Assembly (NCBI GenBank): GCA_002327225.1
Contig: DCUN01000094.1
Span: 1-18,954, forward strand
Direction: 5' to 3'
Length of the DNA: 18,954 bases
From: Desulfobulbaceae bacterium UBA2213
GTDB taxonomy: Bacteria > Desulfobacterota > Desulfobulbia > Desulfobulbales > Desulfocapsaceae
Shown here: piece by piece, positions 7,614 to 15,058 of the stretch
How the letters are laid out: each line of letters begins with the position of its first letter
Numbering within the stretch: the stretch's first letter is position 1
Position numbers and translations under genes: made by a program
The notes under the pieces: generated by a model
Seen by the model: the letters and a program-made list of their open reading frames with translations, nothing else
The model's database searches: none
Told to the model about the DNA's origin: nothing

Positions 7614-9827
7614 ATGAAACGATTTTTACGATGGATCATGGGCCTTCTCTGTGCTCTGGCCGGGTCCATGTACCTTCTGCTCTTAGCCCTGCCCCATCTG
7701 CTTGACCCCAATGATTACAAAACTGTCCTAACCGATCTGGTTCGAGAAAAAACAGGAAGGGAACTGAGTATCCCTGGTGATATCCAGGTGCAGATCTCCC
7801 CCTGGCTGGCTGTGACGTGCGTGCTCGGCGAAGTGCAGCTTGCCAATAGCGCACTCTTCGCCACCAGCAACCTTATCGAAAGTAAGCAGGCAAAACTGGA
7901 ACTGTCACTCTGGCCCTTGCTGTTTCAGAGACGATTACACATGGCAGGAATAGTACTGGAGGGTGCCACCCTGAATTTTCTTCGCAACAAAGAGGGGCTG
8001 AGCAACTGGCAACCCCTGGCCATGCCGCCTGAACTCAGAGAAAAAACCACAGGAGAACCAACAGAATCAGGCGGGAAACCAAAACAGCCACTGCTGCAAA
8101 AATTACTCTGGGAGGTGACCGGACTTGATCTTGGCAAGATCCACCTGACTCAGACCAACGTGCGCTATGATAATCGACAGACAGGCAGGCGTATTGTCAT
8201 CAAAGACCTGAAGCTTAAAACCGGGCGGCTCAGGGAAAAAGGACAATTCCCCTTTGAGGCTGCATTTAACCTCAGCCATGACGATACAACTACCAAGAAA
8301 CCAGCGGCAATTCGTTCAGGCGACATAGCAATGCAAGGAAATGCGACCCTGTTTTTAGATGAGCCCCATCTTCTTCTCGAAGATTTACGGATAAAAGGGA
8401 CACTCAAGGGACAGTCTCTGCCAAAACGGGGGCTGAAGGTCGTTTTTTCAACCAACAGTGATATTCAGCTGCGGCAGGAAAAAATTACACTCAAAGATTT
8501 TTCACTGAGCCATGAAGATATCCGCCTCCAGGGCAGTGGCGCACTCGAGGACTTTTCATCCCCCCGCTTTGCCCTCTCTCTCAAGGTCCCTGCATGCTCG
8601 CCGAAATCTATTCTGAAACAACTGGATACAAGGCTGCCACTCCTGCAAGATATTGACGCCCTCACTCATTTGAGCGCAGAACTGCTGGTCAAAGGGAACA
8701 TGGACATGGCAGAGATTACTGATCTTACAGTCAAGCTCGACGAAACAGCGATCACAGGAGCTCTAACAGTAAAAGATCAAATAAATCCTACCTATGAGGC
8801 AAGTATTCATATCAATCATCTGGACCTTGACCGTTATGGCCGGAAAAAAACTGCCCCACCTGAGCCGCTGCCGGAAACCGGAGAACACCAGCTCGATACC
8901 GGTAGCGACGAAGAACAGGCAGAGGCGTCTCCTCCTGTCATTCCAGTCAGTTTTCTCAAGCCCCTTCGCCTTCAACTCGATCTGCAAGCCGATTCCCTGA
9001 AAGTGAGCGGAGTACAATTATCGCAGGTGCAGATGAAGCTTGCAGGCAAGGATGGGCTTATCCAACTGGATCCGCTGACGGCCCGTTTGTATGGCGGCAA
9101 CATGAAGTTGAAGGCCAAAATGGATGTCAGAGGAGATATACCGCAGATTCAGATCAAAAAAACAATCAACAAAGTCCAGCTGGCACAGCTCCTCCGGGAC
9201 ATGGGCAGCAGGGACGATGTGACAGGAACGGCCCTCATCGATAGCGATATCAACACCAGCGGCCTGAGCAGGGAGGATCTCACATCACATCTCAAGGGAA
9301 CACTGCGGTTTGAGATCCTCAATGGTGAGATCAAGCCATTACATATCCTGCAGGTCATCCGAACAACAGTGACCCGACACCGGGAGGAGACAACTCCGTC
9401 AGCTGGCGATGTGATAACAGATGAGGCAGCAGAGCCAACAACGTTTGTCCGTCTGAGCGGCAGCGCTCTCCTTGAAGATGGAATCTTGCATAGTAACGAT
9501 TTAATGATCACATCAGAATTGATGCAGATGACGGGTGCTGGCGAGCTCGATCTTGACCGCGGCCAGATCGATCTTCTCCTCAACATCTCGCTCTCCCCTG
9601 AGCTTGTGCAAGATGAGATGATGGGTTTGACCGGGCTTGGCGACACCCTTATCCCCTACACAATAGTCGGTCCCTTCAGTGATCTGAAACAGGAGGCGGA
9701 GGTGAAGAGGCTGCTGAAAGGTGAGACGGAAAAACAGCCGCAAGCACTGCCTGAACAAGCCGACCCAAAGATCAAGGGCACAGACGCCTCTCATCCACCC
9801 ACCGAACAAGGTGCCGCTGATTATTGA
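7614..9827 (+). CDS. AsmA-family inner-membrane/periplasmic protein
   Basis: The 737-aa protein starts with a basic residue pair and a hydrophobic segment (residues ~5-27), which anchors it in the inner membrane with the remainder in the periplasm. PNDYKTVLTDLVREKTGREL immediately after the anchor is typical of AsmA proteins. Repeated beta-rich blocks and a C-terminal AsmA-like region follow, including LNGEIKPLHILQVIR, GILHSNDLMITS and the terminal GLGDTLIPYTIVGPFSDL. AsmA-like proteins are relatives of bridge-like lipid-transfer proteins and are linked to phospholipid transport and outer-membrane assembly in Gram-negative bacteria. AAAGGA precedes the ATG. The gene follows ligA after 63 bp with no terminator visible. 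The Glu/Pro-rich segment near residue 425 is probably a flexible linker. Confidence 0.88.
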   Translation: MKRFLRWIMGLLCALAGSMYLLLLALPHLLDPNDYKTVLTDLVREKTGRELSIPGDIQVQISPWLAVTCVLGEVQLANSALFATSNLIESKQAKLELSLWPLLFQRRLHMAGIVLEGATLNFLRNKEGLSNWQPLAMPPELREKTTGEPTESGGKPKQPLLQKLLWEVTGLDLGKIHLTQTNVRYDNRQTGRRIVIKDLKLKTGRLREKGQFPFEAAFNLSHDDTTTKKPAAIRSGDIAMQGNATLFLDEPHLLLEDLRIKGTLKGQSLPKRGLKVVFSTNSDIQLRQEKITLKDFSLSHEDIRLQGSGALEDFSSPRFALSLKVPACSPKSILKQLDTRLPLLQDIDALTHLSAELLVKGNMDMAEITDLTVKLDETAITGALTVKDQINPTYEASIHINHLDLDRYGRKKTAPPEPLPETGEHQLDTGSDEEQAEASPPVIPVSFLKPLRLQLDLQADSLKVSGVQLSQVQMKLAGKDGLIQLDPLTARLYGGNMKLKAKMDVRGDIPQIQIKKTINKVQLAQLLRDMGSRDDVTGTALIDSDINTSGLSREDLTSHLKGTLRFEILNGEIKPLHILQVIRTTVTRHREETTPSAGDVITDEAAEPTTFVRLSGSALLEDGILHSNDLMITSELMQMTGAGELDLDRGQIDLLLNISLSPELVQDEMMGLTGLGDTLIPYTIVGPFSDLKQEAEVKRLLKGETEKQPQALPEQADPKIKGTDASHPPTEQGAADY

Positions 9828-9969
9828 TTTGTCCGTGTGGGTTGGATACCCCCAGGTTCCTATTTATTCCTTGCCTCCAGCGACAAGCTGTGAGAAGATT
9901 TTATCAAGGATAAATGAGCCTGTTGAATGTGTGCAACGAACCAATCACTTAGCGCCTTAAAGGAGAGCC
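9828..9969 (+). other. Spacer between asmA-like gene and usp
   Basis: These 142 bases hold no reading frame of note. No convincing intrinsic terminator is visible, and I could not find a sigma-70 promoter with good hexamers, though the length allows one for the stress gene. The only clear signal is AAAGGAG at 9959-9965, just before the usp ATG. Confidence 0.4.
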
Positions 9970-10455
9970 ATGAAAAGAATTACCAATATTAAACGAGTAA
10001 TTACGCCCATTGATTTTTCTGAAAATGCCCCGTTGGTAGCCGAATCAGCAGCCTATGTGGCTGGCAGCTTCAAGGCCTCTCTGAATCTGATCTTTGTTGT
10101 CCAGGATTTTGCGGATTACTCAGGATTTTTTGTGCCGCAGATGAATGCTCCCGATCTGGTACAGGAATTATTCACCAGTGCCCAGGAAAGGATGGATACC
10201 TTTTGTCAGGACAATGAAGCATCCTTTAAGGCTCTGGGAGTGACAGAACTGATCTCTCACGTCATGCGGGGTGATGTGGCGGAACAGATCATTGCCTATG
10301 TCAACAAAGAGCAGGGCAATCTGATCGTTATGGGAACCCATGGGTATAAAGGGTTGGAAAAAATCATGTTCGGCAGTATCGCCGACAAGGTGGTCAAGGC
10401 CGCTCCCTGTCCGATAATGACGATTAACCCCTACACCTGCAGTCTGGCAAAATAG
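9970..10455 (+). CDS. Universal stress protein (UspA family)
   Basis: The 161-aa single-domain Usp begins with the usual strand (KRVITPIDFSENA, with the conserved Asp). It ends with the ATP-binding signature GTHGYKGLEKIMFGS at residues 122-136, matching G-2X-G-9X-G-(S/T). KVVKAAPCPIMTI closes the fold. Members with this motif bind ATP and usually dimerise in the cytoplasm; targets are not predictable. The strong AAAGGAG site confirms the start. Hsp33 follows within about 90 bp on the same strand, consistent with a small stress-response unit, although no shared operator is visible. Confidence 0.93.
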   Translation: MKRITNIKRVITPIDFSENAPLVAESAAYVAGSFKASLNLIFVVQDFADYSGFFVPQMNAPDLVQELFTSAQERMDTFCQDNEASFKALGVTELISHVMRGDVAEQIIAYVNKEQGNLIVMGTHGYKGLEKIMFGSIADKVVKAAPCPIMTINPYTCSLAK

Positions 10456-10541
10456 CAACACAACTGCGATTGTATTCCATTTTCAAATCAACTCTGAAAC
10501 ACCCCGCAAATACGAGACACGATTACCAGCTGATTGAAAAA

Positions 10542-11456
10542 ATGGAATCAACTTCTGAGACCAGCCACGTACTCAGCTTTTTTCTGGCCGGAAAGTCAGT
10601 ACGCGGGGTGATTCTTGACGGCACCACCCTGGCGCAGGAAATGCAATCCCGCCACGAGCTTGGCCGTCTTGAATCACTGATCCTTGGCCAGGCCCTGCAG
10701 GTGATCGTCCTCATGGCCTCGACACTGAAAGGTCACGACCAGATAGGCTTGAGGATTGACTGCTCTGGACCGGTCAGGGGACTTGTCGCCGAGGCGACTG
10801 CCAGTGGAGAGGTGCGCGGCTATCTCAAGCAAGCGCCCATTCCCCTGCCAGTCCCTCTTCAATCCCTTGATGAGATAACCACGCTCACTCCCTGCTGGGA
10901 AGACGGTCTTCTCACCATCACCCGCTATCTGGAAGAAGGCAGGCACCCTTTCAGCGGCAGTGTGACTTTGCAGTCGGGCCATATTGCCTCCGAGATGGCT
11001 CGCTACTATCTCCTCTCCGAACAGATCCCGACCGCAATCCATCTCAGTATTTCCTTTGACACCCACGGCAGGGTAAGCGGGGCTGGCGGCCTGTTGCTTC
11101 AGGCCATGCCAGGCGCCAGCGAAAAGATAATGGCAAGCCTTGAACTGATAACGAATACTTTGCCATCTCTTAGCAAGGCGCTTGCCGAAGGCTGGAAGAT
11201 CGGTCCGTGGCTGAGCCAACGGTTTTCTCCTTTCTTACCTCAGATTCTGGAAGAGCGCCCTGTCCATTTCCGTTGTCGCTGCGATGTAAAACGCATGCGT
11301 CTCCTCCTGTTGCACCTGCCCTTGGCTGACATTGTAGAGATGCGTGACAATGGTCCTTTCCCCATTCAGGTCAGCTGTCATTTTTGCAACGAACAGTATC
11401 TCTTTGAGCAAAAGGCCCTGGCAGAGATCTGCCTGGAAAAACAGTCCCTCACCTGA
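10542..11456 (+). CDS. hslO: 33-kDa redox-regulated chaperone Hsp33
   Basis: Hsp33 is a cytoplasmic holdase switched on by oxidation plus unfolding. The C-terminal zinc redox switch is intact: Cys245-x-Cys247, then 31 residues, then Cys279-x-x-Cys282 (FRCRCD and CHFC). The N-terminal domain has RGLVAEATASGEVRGYL and the central GSVTLQSGHIASEMARYYLLSEQ region typical of the family. I place the start at the ATG at 10542 (304 aa). The frame stays open upstream to a TTG at 10470, but those extra residues (YSIFKSTLKHPANTRHD) are not family-like and no ribosome-binding site precedes the TTG. The 10542 site itself has only a weak purine-rich leader. The stop lies 9 bp from the stop of the convergent ATPase gene. 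Confidence 0.93.
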   Translation: MESTSETSHVLSFFLAGKSVRGVILDGTTLAQEMQSRHELGRLESLILGQALQVIVLMASTLKGHDQIGLRIDCSGPVRGLVAEATASGEVRGYLKQAPIPLPVPLQSLDEITTLTPCWEDGLLTITRYLEEGRHPFSGSVTLQSGHIASEMARYYLLSEQIPTAIHLSISFDTHGRVSGAGGLLLQAMPGASEKIMASLELITNTLPSLSKALAEGWKIGPWLSQRFSPFLPQILEERPVHFRCRCDVKRMRLLLLHLPLADIVEMRDNGPFPIQVSCHFCNEQYLFEQKALAEICLEKQSLT

Positions 11457-11465
11457 AAGAAGGTC

Positions 11466-12194
11466 TCAATCGTTGTGTTGATGGGGATGATCGCCATAGC
11501 GATGGATGTGTTGATGGCTGTGAATATGGTCGTGCTCACAACGATGGATATGACCGTGCTCAAGGGTATAAAGATGTGACGTGGTGCGGGCAAGAAAATC
11601 CCAGTCATGGGATATGATGATCTGGGCCTGCGGCAGACCCTGAAGGATATCAGTCAATCGATCCCTGGTGGCTGGGTCGAGGTTATTGGTCGGCTCGTCA
11701 AGCAGGAGTAGCCGCGGTTTCATGGAAAGGATCGTTGCCAGGGCCACCAGTTTCTTTTCTCCACCGGAAAGCCTGTGCGTGATCCGCTCTTCAAATCCGG
11801 CAAGGCCAAGCTCTTTCAAGGTGCCGACAGCTCTGTCCCTTGCCTCCTCTGGAGAGAGGCCCAGATTGAGAGGACCAAAGGCCACGTCTTCAAGCACCGT
11901 TGGCGAAAAAAGCTGATCATCAGCGCTCTGGAAGAGAAACCCCACCTGCCTCCGCAGGAGGCGGAAATCTTTTTCACAGCGCATCTCCTGGCCCTCAAAA
12001 AAGAGGCGGCCGCTCTCAGGCGGCAGCAGACCGACCATGATCTGAAAAAGGGTAGTCTTGCCACTGCCATTGGGGCCGATAAGGCCGATCCGCTCATCCG
12101 AGACCTCAAGGTCAAGGTTATGCAGGACCGGAACACTGGTAAGGGCATAGCGGTAGCTGATACTGGAGAGTTGGATACAGGGTTTTGTTACCAT
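11466..12194 (-). CDS. cbiO: ECF/cobalt-nickel-type ABC transporter ATPase with His-rich tail
   Basis: The 242-aa ATPase has Walker A GPNGSGKTT (40-48), a Q-loop with FQSADDQLF characteristic of CbiO/EcfA proteins (about 88-96), the LSGGE signature (142-146), Walker B LLLLDEP (162-168), and the switch His196 in ISHD. It would energise uptake of Co2+, Ni2+ or a vitamin with an EcfT and a substrate-binding membrane partner. Residues 212-242 hold 12 histidines in 31 positions, which points to transition-metal binding and hence nickel or cobalt. No cbiM, cbiN or cbiQ is in the window, so the ATPase is an orphan here. It lacks a strong ribosome-binding site. Zinc import is a less likely alternative. 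Confidence 0.88.
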   Translation of the reverse strand: MVTKPCIQLSSISYRYALTSVPVLHNLDLEVSDERIGLIGPNGSGKTTLFQIMVGLLPPESGRLFFEGQEMRCEKDFRLLRRQVGFLFQSADDQLFSPTVLEDVAFGPLNLGLSPEEARDRAVGTLKELGLAGFEERITHRLSGGEKKLVALATILSMKPRLLLLDEPTNNLDPATRDRLTDILQGLPQAQIIISHDWDFLARTTSHLYTLEHGHIHRCEHDHIHSHQHIHRYGDHPHQHND

Positions 12195-12198
12195 ATCA

Positions 12199-12375
12199 AT
12201 GAGCTACCAAAAAAAAGGGAAGGCAAGGGATAAAGAGCAGGAGAAAGAGATGTTCATGCTCGGCCTTTTTTCCCTGATTGACGCCATGCTCGACAACACG
12301 ATGGAAAAGCTCATCCAGCCCCTGCACCTCAAGGAAAGAGCAGGATCAGGCTGGACACATCCCGGGCCAGCCTGA
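12199..12375 (+). pseudogene. Remnant of an EAL/HDOD-type signalling protein C-terminus
   Basis: A 58-codon frame encodes a short peptide whose core, EMFMLGLFSLIDAMLD (from 12247), closely resembles the conserved GLFSLLDALL-type segment near the C-terminus of YuxH-like EAL-HDOD proteins. Just after it, TMEKLIQPLHLKE parallels the following PMEE-LPL segment, and the frame then ends early. The rest of such a protein (about 400 residues) is missing. The sequence upstream is the opposite-strand ATPase start, only 4 bp away. A plus-strand terminator-like hairpin lies 11 bp after the stop. I infer a 5'-truncated gene left by a rearrangement. The family assignment is from memory of the motif and needs a profile search. 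A genuine small protein is possible but less likely. Confidence 0.5.
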
Positions 12376-12386
12376 AAACCATATTG

Positions 12387-12430
12387 ACAGGAGGAGAGAC
12401 TGCGGCAGCGCGACCTCTCCTCCTGTTTTT
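12387..12430 (+). terminator. Intrinsic terminator hairpin after the signalling-gene remnant
   Basis: A perfect 12-bp inverted repeat pairs ACAGGAGGAGAG (12387-12398) with CTCTCCTCCTGT (12415-12426) around a 16-nt loop, and a plus-strand T run occupies 12426-12430. Orientation of the T run suits the remnant gene. On the minus strand the hairpin sits directly after the GGGtGRT stop codon (12430-12432), so it may also act on that transcript, although the downstream bases there (CAATATGG) are a poor U-tract. Confidence 0.7.
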
Positions 12431-13425
12431 CAGGAAGCCTGTTCAAGCGCCACTGCCACCGAAACCGAGGCGCCGACCATGGGGTTGTTGCCCATGCCTA
12501 TGAGCCCCATCATCTCCACATGGGCGGGAACAGAGGAGGAGCCGGCAAACTGGGCGTCGGAATGCATCCTGCCCATGGTGTCGGTCATGCCATAAGAGGC
12601 GGGACCGGCGCCCATATTATCGGGATGCAGGGTACGTCCGGTGCCGCCGCCTGAGGCCACCGAGAAATATTTCTTGCCCTGCTGGATGCACTCTTTCTTG
12701 TAGGTGCCTGCCACCGGATGCTGAAAGCGGGTGGGATTGGTGGAATTACCGGTAATGGAGACATCCACACCCTCCAAATGGTTGATGGCTACCCCCTCAC
12801 GCACATCGTCGGCGCCATAGCAGCGCACCGCCCCCCTTTCTCCCAGGGAATACACCTTCTCCTTGACCACGGTCAGTTTACTGCCGGCGTAATCATAGAC
12901 AGTCTCCACATGGGTGAAACCGTTGATCCTGGAAATAATCTGGGCCGCATCCTTGCCAAGACCGTTGAGAATAACCCGCAGCGGCTCCTTACGGACCCGG
13001 TTAGCAGACCTGGCAAGACCAATGGCCCCTTCCGCCGCCGCAAAAGACTCATGACCGGCAATAAAGGCAAAACACCGGGTCTCTTCGCGCAAGAGCATGG
13101 AGGCCAGATTGCCATGACCGATCCCCACCTGACGATGATCGGCCACCGACCCGGGGATGCAGAAGGCCTGTAAGCCCTCACCGAGGGTGGCGGCAATATC
13201 GACAGCCTTCTTCTCGCCTTTTTTGATGGCAATCGCTGCCCCCAGGGTATAGGCCCAGCAGGCATTCTCAAAACAAATAGGCTGGATCTTTCTCACCAGC
13301 GCCGCCACATCCACTCCGTAGGCCTCACACACCTCTTTGGCCTCTTCCAGACTCTTCATCCCATATTTTGCCAGGACAGGAGTGATCTGACCTATACGAC
13401 GGTCATAACTTTCAAACAGTGCCAT
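12430..13425 (-). CDS. GGGtGRT protein (function unknown)
   Basis: The 331-aa product contains the name-giving motif SGGGTGRTLHPDN, with GGGTGRT at 259-265, followed by a Gly/Met-rich tail (MGAGPASYGMTDTMGRMH, GLIGMGNNPMVGAS). It belongs to the GGGtGRT family, a conserved anaerobe-associated family without an established activity. Several cysteines (Cys33, 51, 56, 89, 118, 202, 246) and a His-rich patch (HRQVGIGHGNLA, 97-108) could bind metal or an Fe-S cluster; this is inference. There is no signal peptide, so it should be cytoplasmic. It starts 11 bp after the NifU-like gene with a strong AAGGAGGA, showing a tight operon. Its pairing with the scaffold suggests a role in building or using a cluster. 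Confidence 0.9.
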   Translation of the reverse strand: MALFESYDRRIGQITPVLAKYGMKSLEEAKEVCEAYGVDVAALVRKIQPICFENACWAYTLGAAIAIKKGEKKAVDIAATLGEGLQAFCIPGSVADHRQVGIGHGNLASMLLREETRCFAFIAGHESFAAAEGAIGLARSANRVRKEPLRVILNGLGKDAAQIISRINGFTHVETVYDYAGSKLTVVKEKVYSLGERGAVRCYGADDVREGVAINHLEGVDVSITGNSTNPTRFQHPVAGTYKKECIQQGKKYFSVASGGGTGRTLHPDNMGAGPASYGMTDTMGRMHSDAQFAGSSSVPAHVEMMGLIGMGNNPMVGASVSVAVALEQAS

Positions 13426-13430
13426 GATAC

Positions 13431-13438
13431 TCCTCCTT
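13431..13438 (-). promoter_or_regulatory. Strong ribosome-binding site for the GGGtGRT gene
   Basis: On the minus strand AAGGAGGA lies five bases before the ATG (13425) and overlaps the stop codon of the upstream scaffold gene, supporting efficient, coupled translation. Confidence 0.8.
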
Positions 13439-14129
13439 ATTCCTTTCTGGGGTCAATTGTCTTAACGGCCTGGTCAAAACGGCCATAGGTGCCGGTGGCA
13501 TCCGCCAGCGCCTGGCCAGGCTCCACACCCTTTTTAATCGCCTCCATCATCCGGCCCAGATGGACAAACTTGTAGCCGATGATCTCATCGTCGCCATCGA
13601 GCGCCAGCTCCATGACATAGCCCTCAGTCACCTCAAGATACCGAGGGCCTTTGAGCCGGGTGCCGTAGGTGGTGCCGCATACCGAACGCAGTCCCTTGCC
13701 CAGATCTTCCAGACCGGCGCCGATAGGCAGTCCGCCTTCGGAAAAGGCGGACTGGCTGCGGCCATAGACGATCTGCAGAAAGAGCTCGCGCATGGCCGTG
13801 TTGATGGCATCGCAGACCAGATCCGTATTGAGGGCCTCGAGAATGGTCTTGCCGGGCATGATCTCGGAGGCCATGGCCGCCGAATGGGTCATGCCGGTGC
13901 AGCCGATGGTCTCGATCAGGGCCTCTTCAATGATCCCGTCCTTGATGTTCAGGGTCAGCTTACAGGCACCCTGGTGCGGGGCGCACCAGCCAACCCCGTG
14001 AGTGAGTCCTTTGATATCCTTGATCTCACGAGCCTTGGTCCACCCGCCTTCCTGGGGGATAGGCGACGGCCCGTGACATGCTCCCTGGGCTACAGGGCAC
14101 ATCTTTTGTACTTCAGAAGAGTATTGCAT
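13437..14129 (-). CDS. NifU-like iron-sulfur cluster assembly scaffold protein
   Basis: This 230-aa protein resembles a NifU/IscU-type scaffold domain with extra N-terminal residues. The core ETIGCTGMTHSAAMASEIMP (Cys77), followed by GKTILEAL, parallels the IscU stretch GC...ASSS...GKT...EA. Cys49 and Cys151 (VCGTTYG) occupy positions like the other two cluster-ligating cysteines. An additional pair, Cys11 and Cys18, lies near the N-terminus. I take the ATG at 14129 because GGGAG stands six bases before it; the frame is open upstream to 14168, but the extra 13 residues lack a site. The gene forms an operon with the GGGtGRT gene (11 bp apart). Whether it assembles a cluster for that partner is inference. 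Confidence 0.8.
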   Translation of the reverse strand: MQYSSEVQKMCPVAQGACHGPSPIPQEGGWTKAREIKDIKGLTHGVGWCAPHQGACKLTLNIKDGIIEEALIETIGCTGMTHSAAMASEIMPGKTILEALNTDLVCDAINTAMRELFLQIVYGRSQSAFSEGGLPIGAGLEDLGKGLRSVCGTTYGTRLKGPRYLEVTEGYVMELALDGDDEIIGYKFVHLGRMMEAIKKGVEPGQALADATGTYGRFDQAVKTIDPRKE

Positions 14130-14135
14130 ACGTTG

Positions 14136-14140
14136 CTCCC
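14136..14140 (-). promoter_or_regulatory. Ribosome-binding site fixing the scaffold start
   Basis: GGGAG on the minus strand is spaced six bases from the ATG at 14129 and lies inside the longer frame beginning at 14168, which argues for the shorter protein. Confidence 0.6.
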
Positions 14141-14179
14141 ATGAGGAATTTATAAAAAATAACAGCAAGATAAAATTTA

Positions 14180-14191
14180 AATGTATACATT
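14180..14191 (-). promoter_or_regulatory. 12-bp palindrome in the scaffold/GGGtGRT leader (possible operator)
   Basis: AATGTATACATT is a perfect palindrome in the very AT-rich 111-bp gap between the methyltransferase and the scaffold gene, where the operon's promoter should be. It looks like a dimeric-regulator site and lies about 50 bp upstream of the scaffold ATG. No convincing -35/-10 pair could be fixed around it. In AT-rich DNA a 12-bp palindrome can arise by chance, so this is a tentative call. Confidence 0.35.
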
Positions 14192-14240
14192 AAAAAGAAA
14201 GACAAGAGAACAAAGCGAAAAAGAGTATTTTCCGAGTCCC

Positions 14241-14867
14241 TTATCCTTTTTTCCCGCTAAGCAGAAAGACGGGATAGGCCCGCTCAATGCCGGCTTCACT
14301 GGTCTTGATGATGGAATGAACCTCTTGCACCGATACCTGTGTCAGCCCCAGAGCCGTCACGGTTTTCACCAGATCCTGCGGGTTAAACCCATGGTGCATG
14401 ATCCCATCAGCCTCCGCATCATGGAAAGAGCCATCCTCTTCCTGCAGGTCAGCCACGGCCAGATAGCCGCCATCAACCAGCATCTCACCGAAGCGGGCCA
14501 ATAATTGGTCAGACTCCTTGATATGATGCAGGGTCATGGCGCAGAAGATCAGATCAAATCTCTCGCTCAGGGGTTCCTGCAGCAAGTCCAGACAGCGCGG
14601 AGTCACATTACTGATCTTTTCTTCCTTGATCTTGCGGGCAAGTACTTCAAGCATGCCGCTGGAGGTATCGACAGCGGTCAGTGTGGCCAGCTCAGGCGCC
14701 AGGGCCAGTCCCACCAAGCCTGTGCCGCAGCCATACTCGAGTGCCTTCATTTTATCATGCAAGGGCAGGGTGCTGCTGATGGCAGCGGCGATCTTTGCTG
14801 CCAATTCCACCCGACGCTGTTGCTGGTCCCACCCGGCCGCGGCCTGATCAAAATGTTTTCCACTCAT
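14241..14867 (-). CDS. Class I SAM-dependent methyltransferase (Methyltransf_11/25-like)
   Basis: The 208-aa enzyme starts MSGKHFDQAAAGWDQ, typical of small-molecule SAM methyltransferases. Motif I is ALEYGCGTGLVGL (42-54), with the ribose-binding Asp67 in AVDTSSGM. FDLIFCAMTLHHI carries the post-motif strand and His-His pair, and GGYLAVADL is the following strand. The frame is open upstream to 15029, but the ATG at 14867 is preferred. It has the family-like N-terminus and an AGGGAAG four bases upstream, and the longer version would begin inside the preceding terminator region. Substrate unknown. It lies between the protease terminator and the scaffold operon, so it probably has its own promoter in 14868-15027. 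Confidence 0.85.
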   Translation of the reverse strand: MSGKHFDQAAAGWDQQQRRVELAAKIAAAISSTLPLHDKMKALEYGCGTGLVGLALAPELATLTAVDTSSGMLEVLARKIKEEKISNVTPRCLDLLQEPLSERFDLIFCAMTLHHIKESDQLLARFGEMLVDGGYLAVADLQEEDGSFHDAEADGIMHHGFNPQDLVKTVTALGLTQVSVQEVHSIIKTSEAGIERAYPVFLLSGKKG

Positions 14868-15027
14868 GAGACTTCCCTGTTGCTGAAAATGATTCTTATG
14901 TTGTGCGTTATCGGCCTCTTGTATGATCGCCGGCAGATGTAGGCTGCCAGACGCCACGCCAGAAAACAGCGGTAAAGATTGCTGTTCTCTGGATGCGGCA
15001 TAAGAGTCAGTAAGCTCTACACGCAAC

Positions 15028-15056
15028 AAAAAGCCGTTGCTCGTAGAGCAAACGGC
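15028..15056 (-). terminator. Intrinsic terminator of the dtd-M16 peptidase unit
   Basis: On the minus strand GCCGTTTGCTC pairs with GAGCAACGGC around a TAC loop, with one bulged T, followed at once by a run of five T (plus-strand A at 15028-15032). It begins three bases after the peptidase stop codon, so it separates that unit from the methyltransferase downstream. Confidence 0.85.
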
Positions 15057-15058
15057 CT

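Noticed and set aside
9828..9860. Possible terminator after the AsmA-family gene (GGGT...ACCC)
   Set aside because: The stem is only 4 bp with no T run after it.
10470..10541. N-terminal extension of Hsp33 from a TTG codon
   Set aside because: No ribosome-binding site precedes the TTG, the added residues are not Hsp33-like, and the ATG at 10542 gives a normal N-terminus and length.
14130..14168. Longer NifU-like scaffold starting at 14168
   Set aside because: GGGAG is correctly placed for the ATG at 14129, and the upstream residues are AT-rich leader translated by chance.
14868..15029. Longer version of the second methyltransferase starting at 15029
   Set aside because: It would begin inside the peptidase terminator; the ATG at 14867 has a purine-rich site and a family-like N-terminus.
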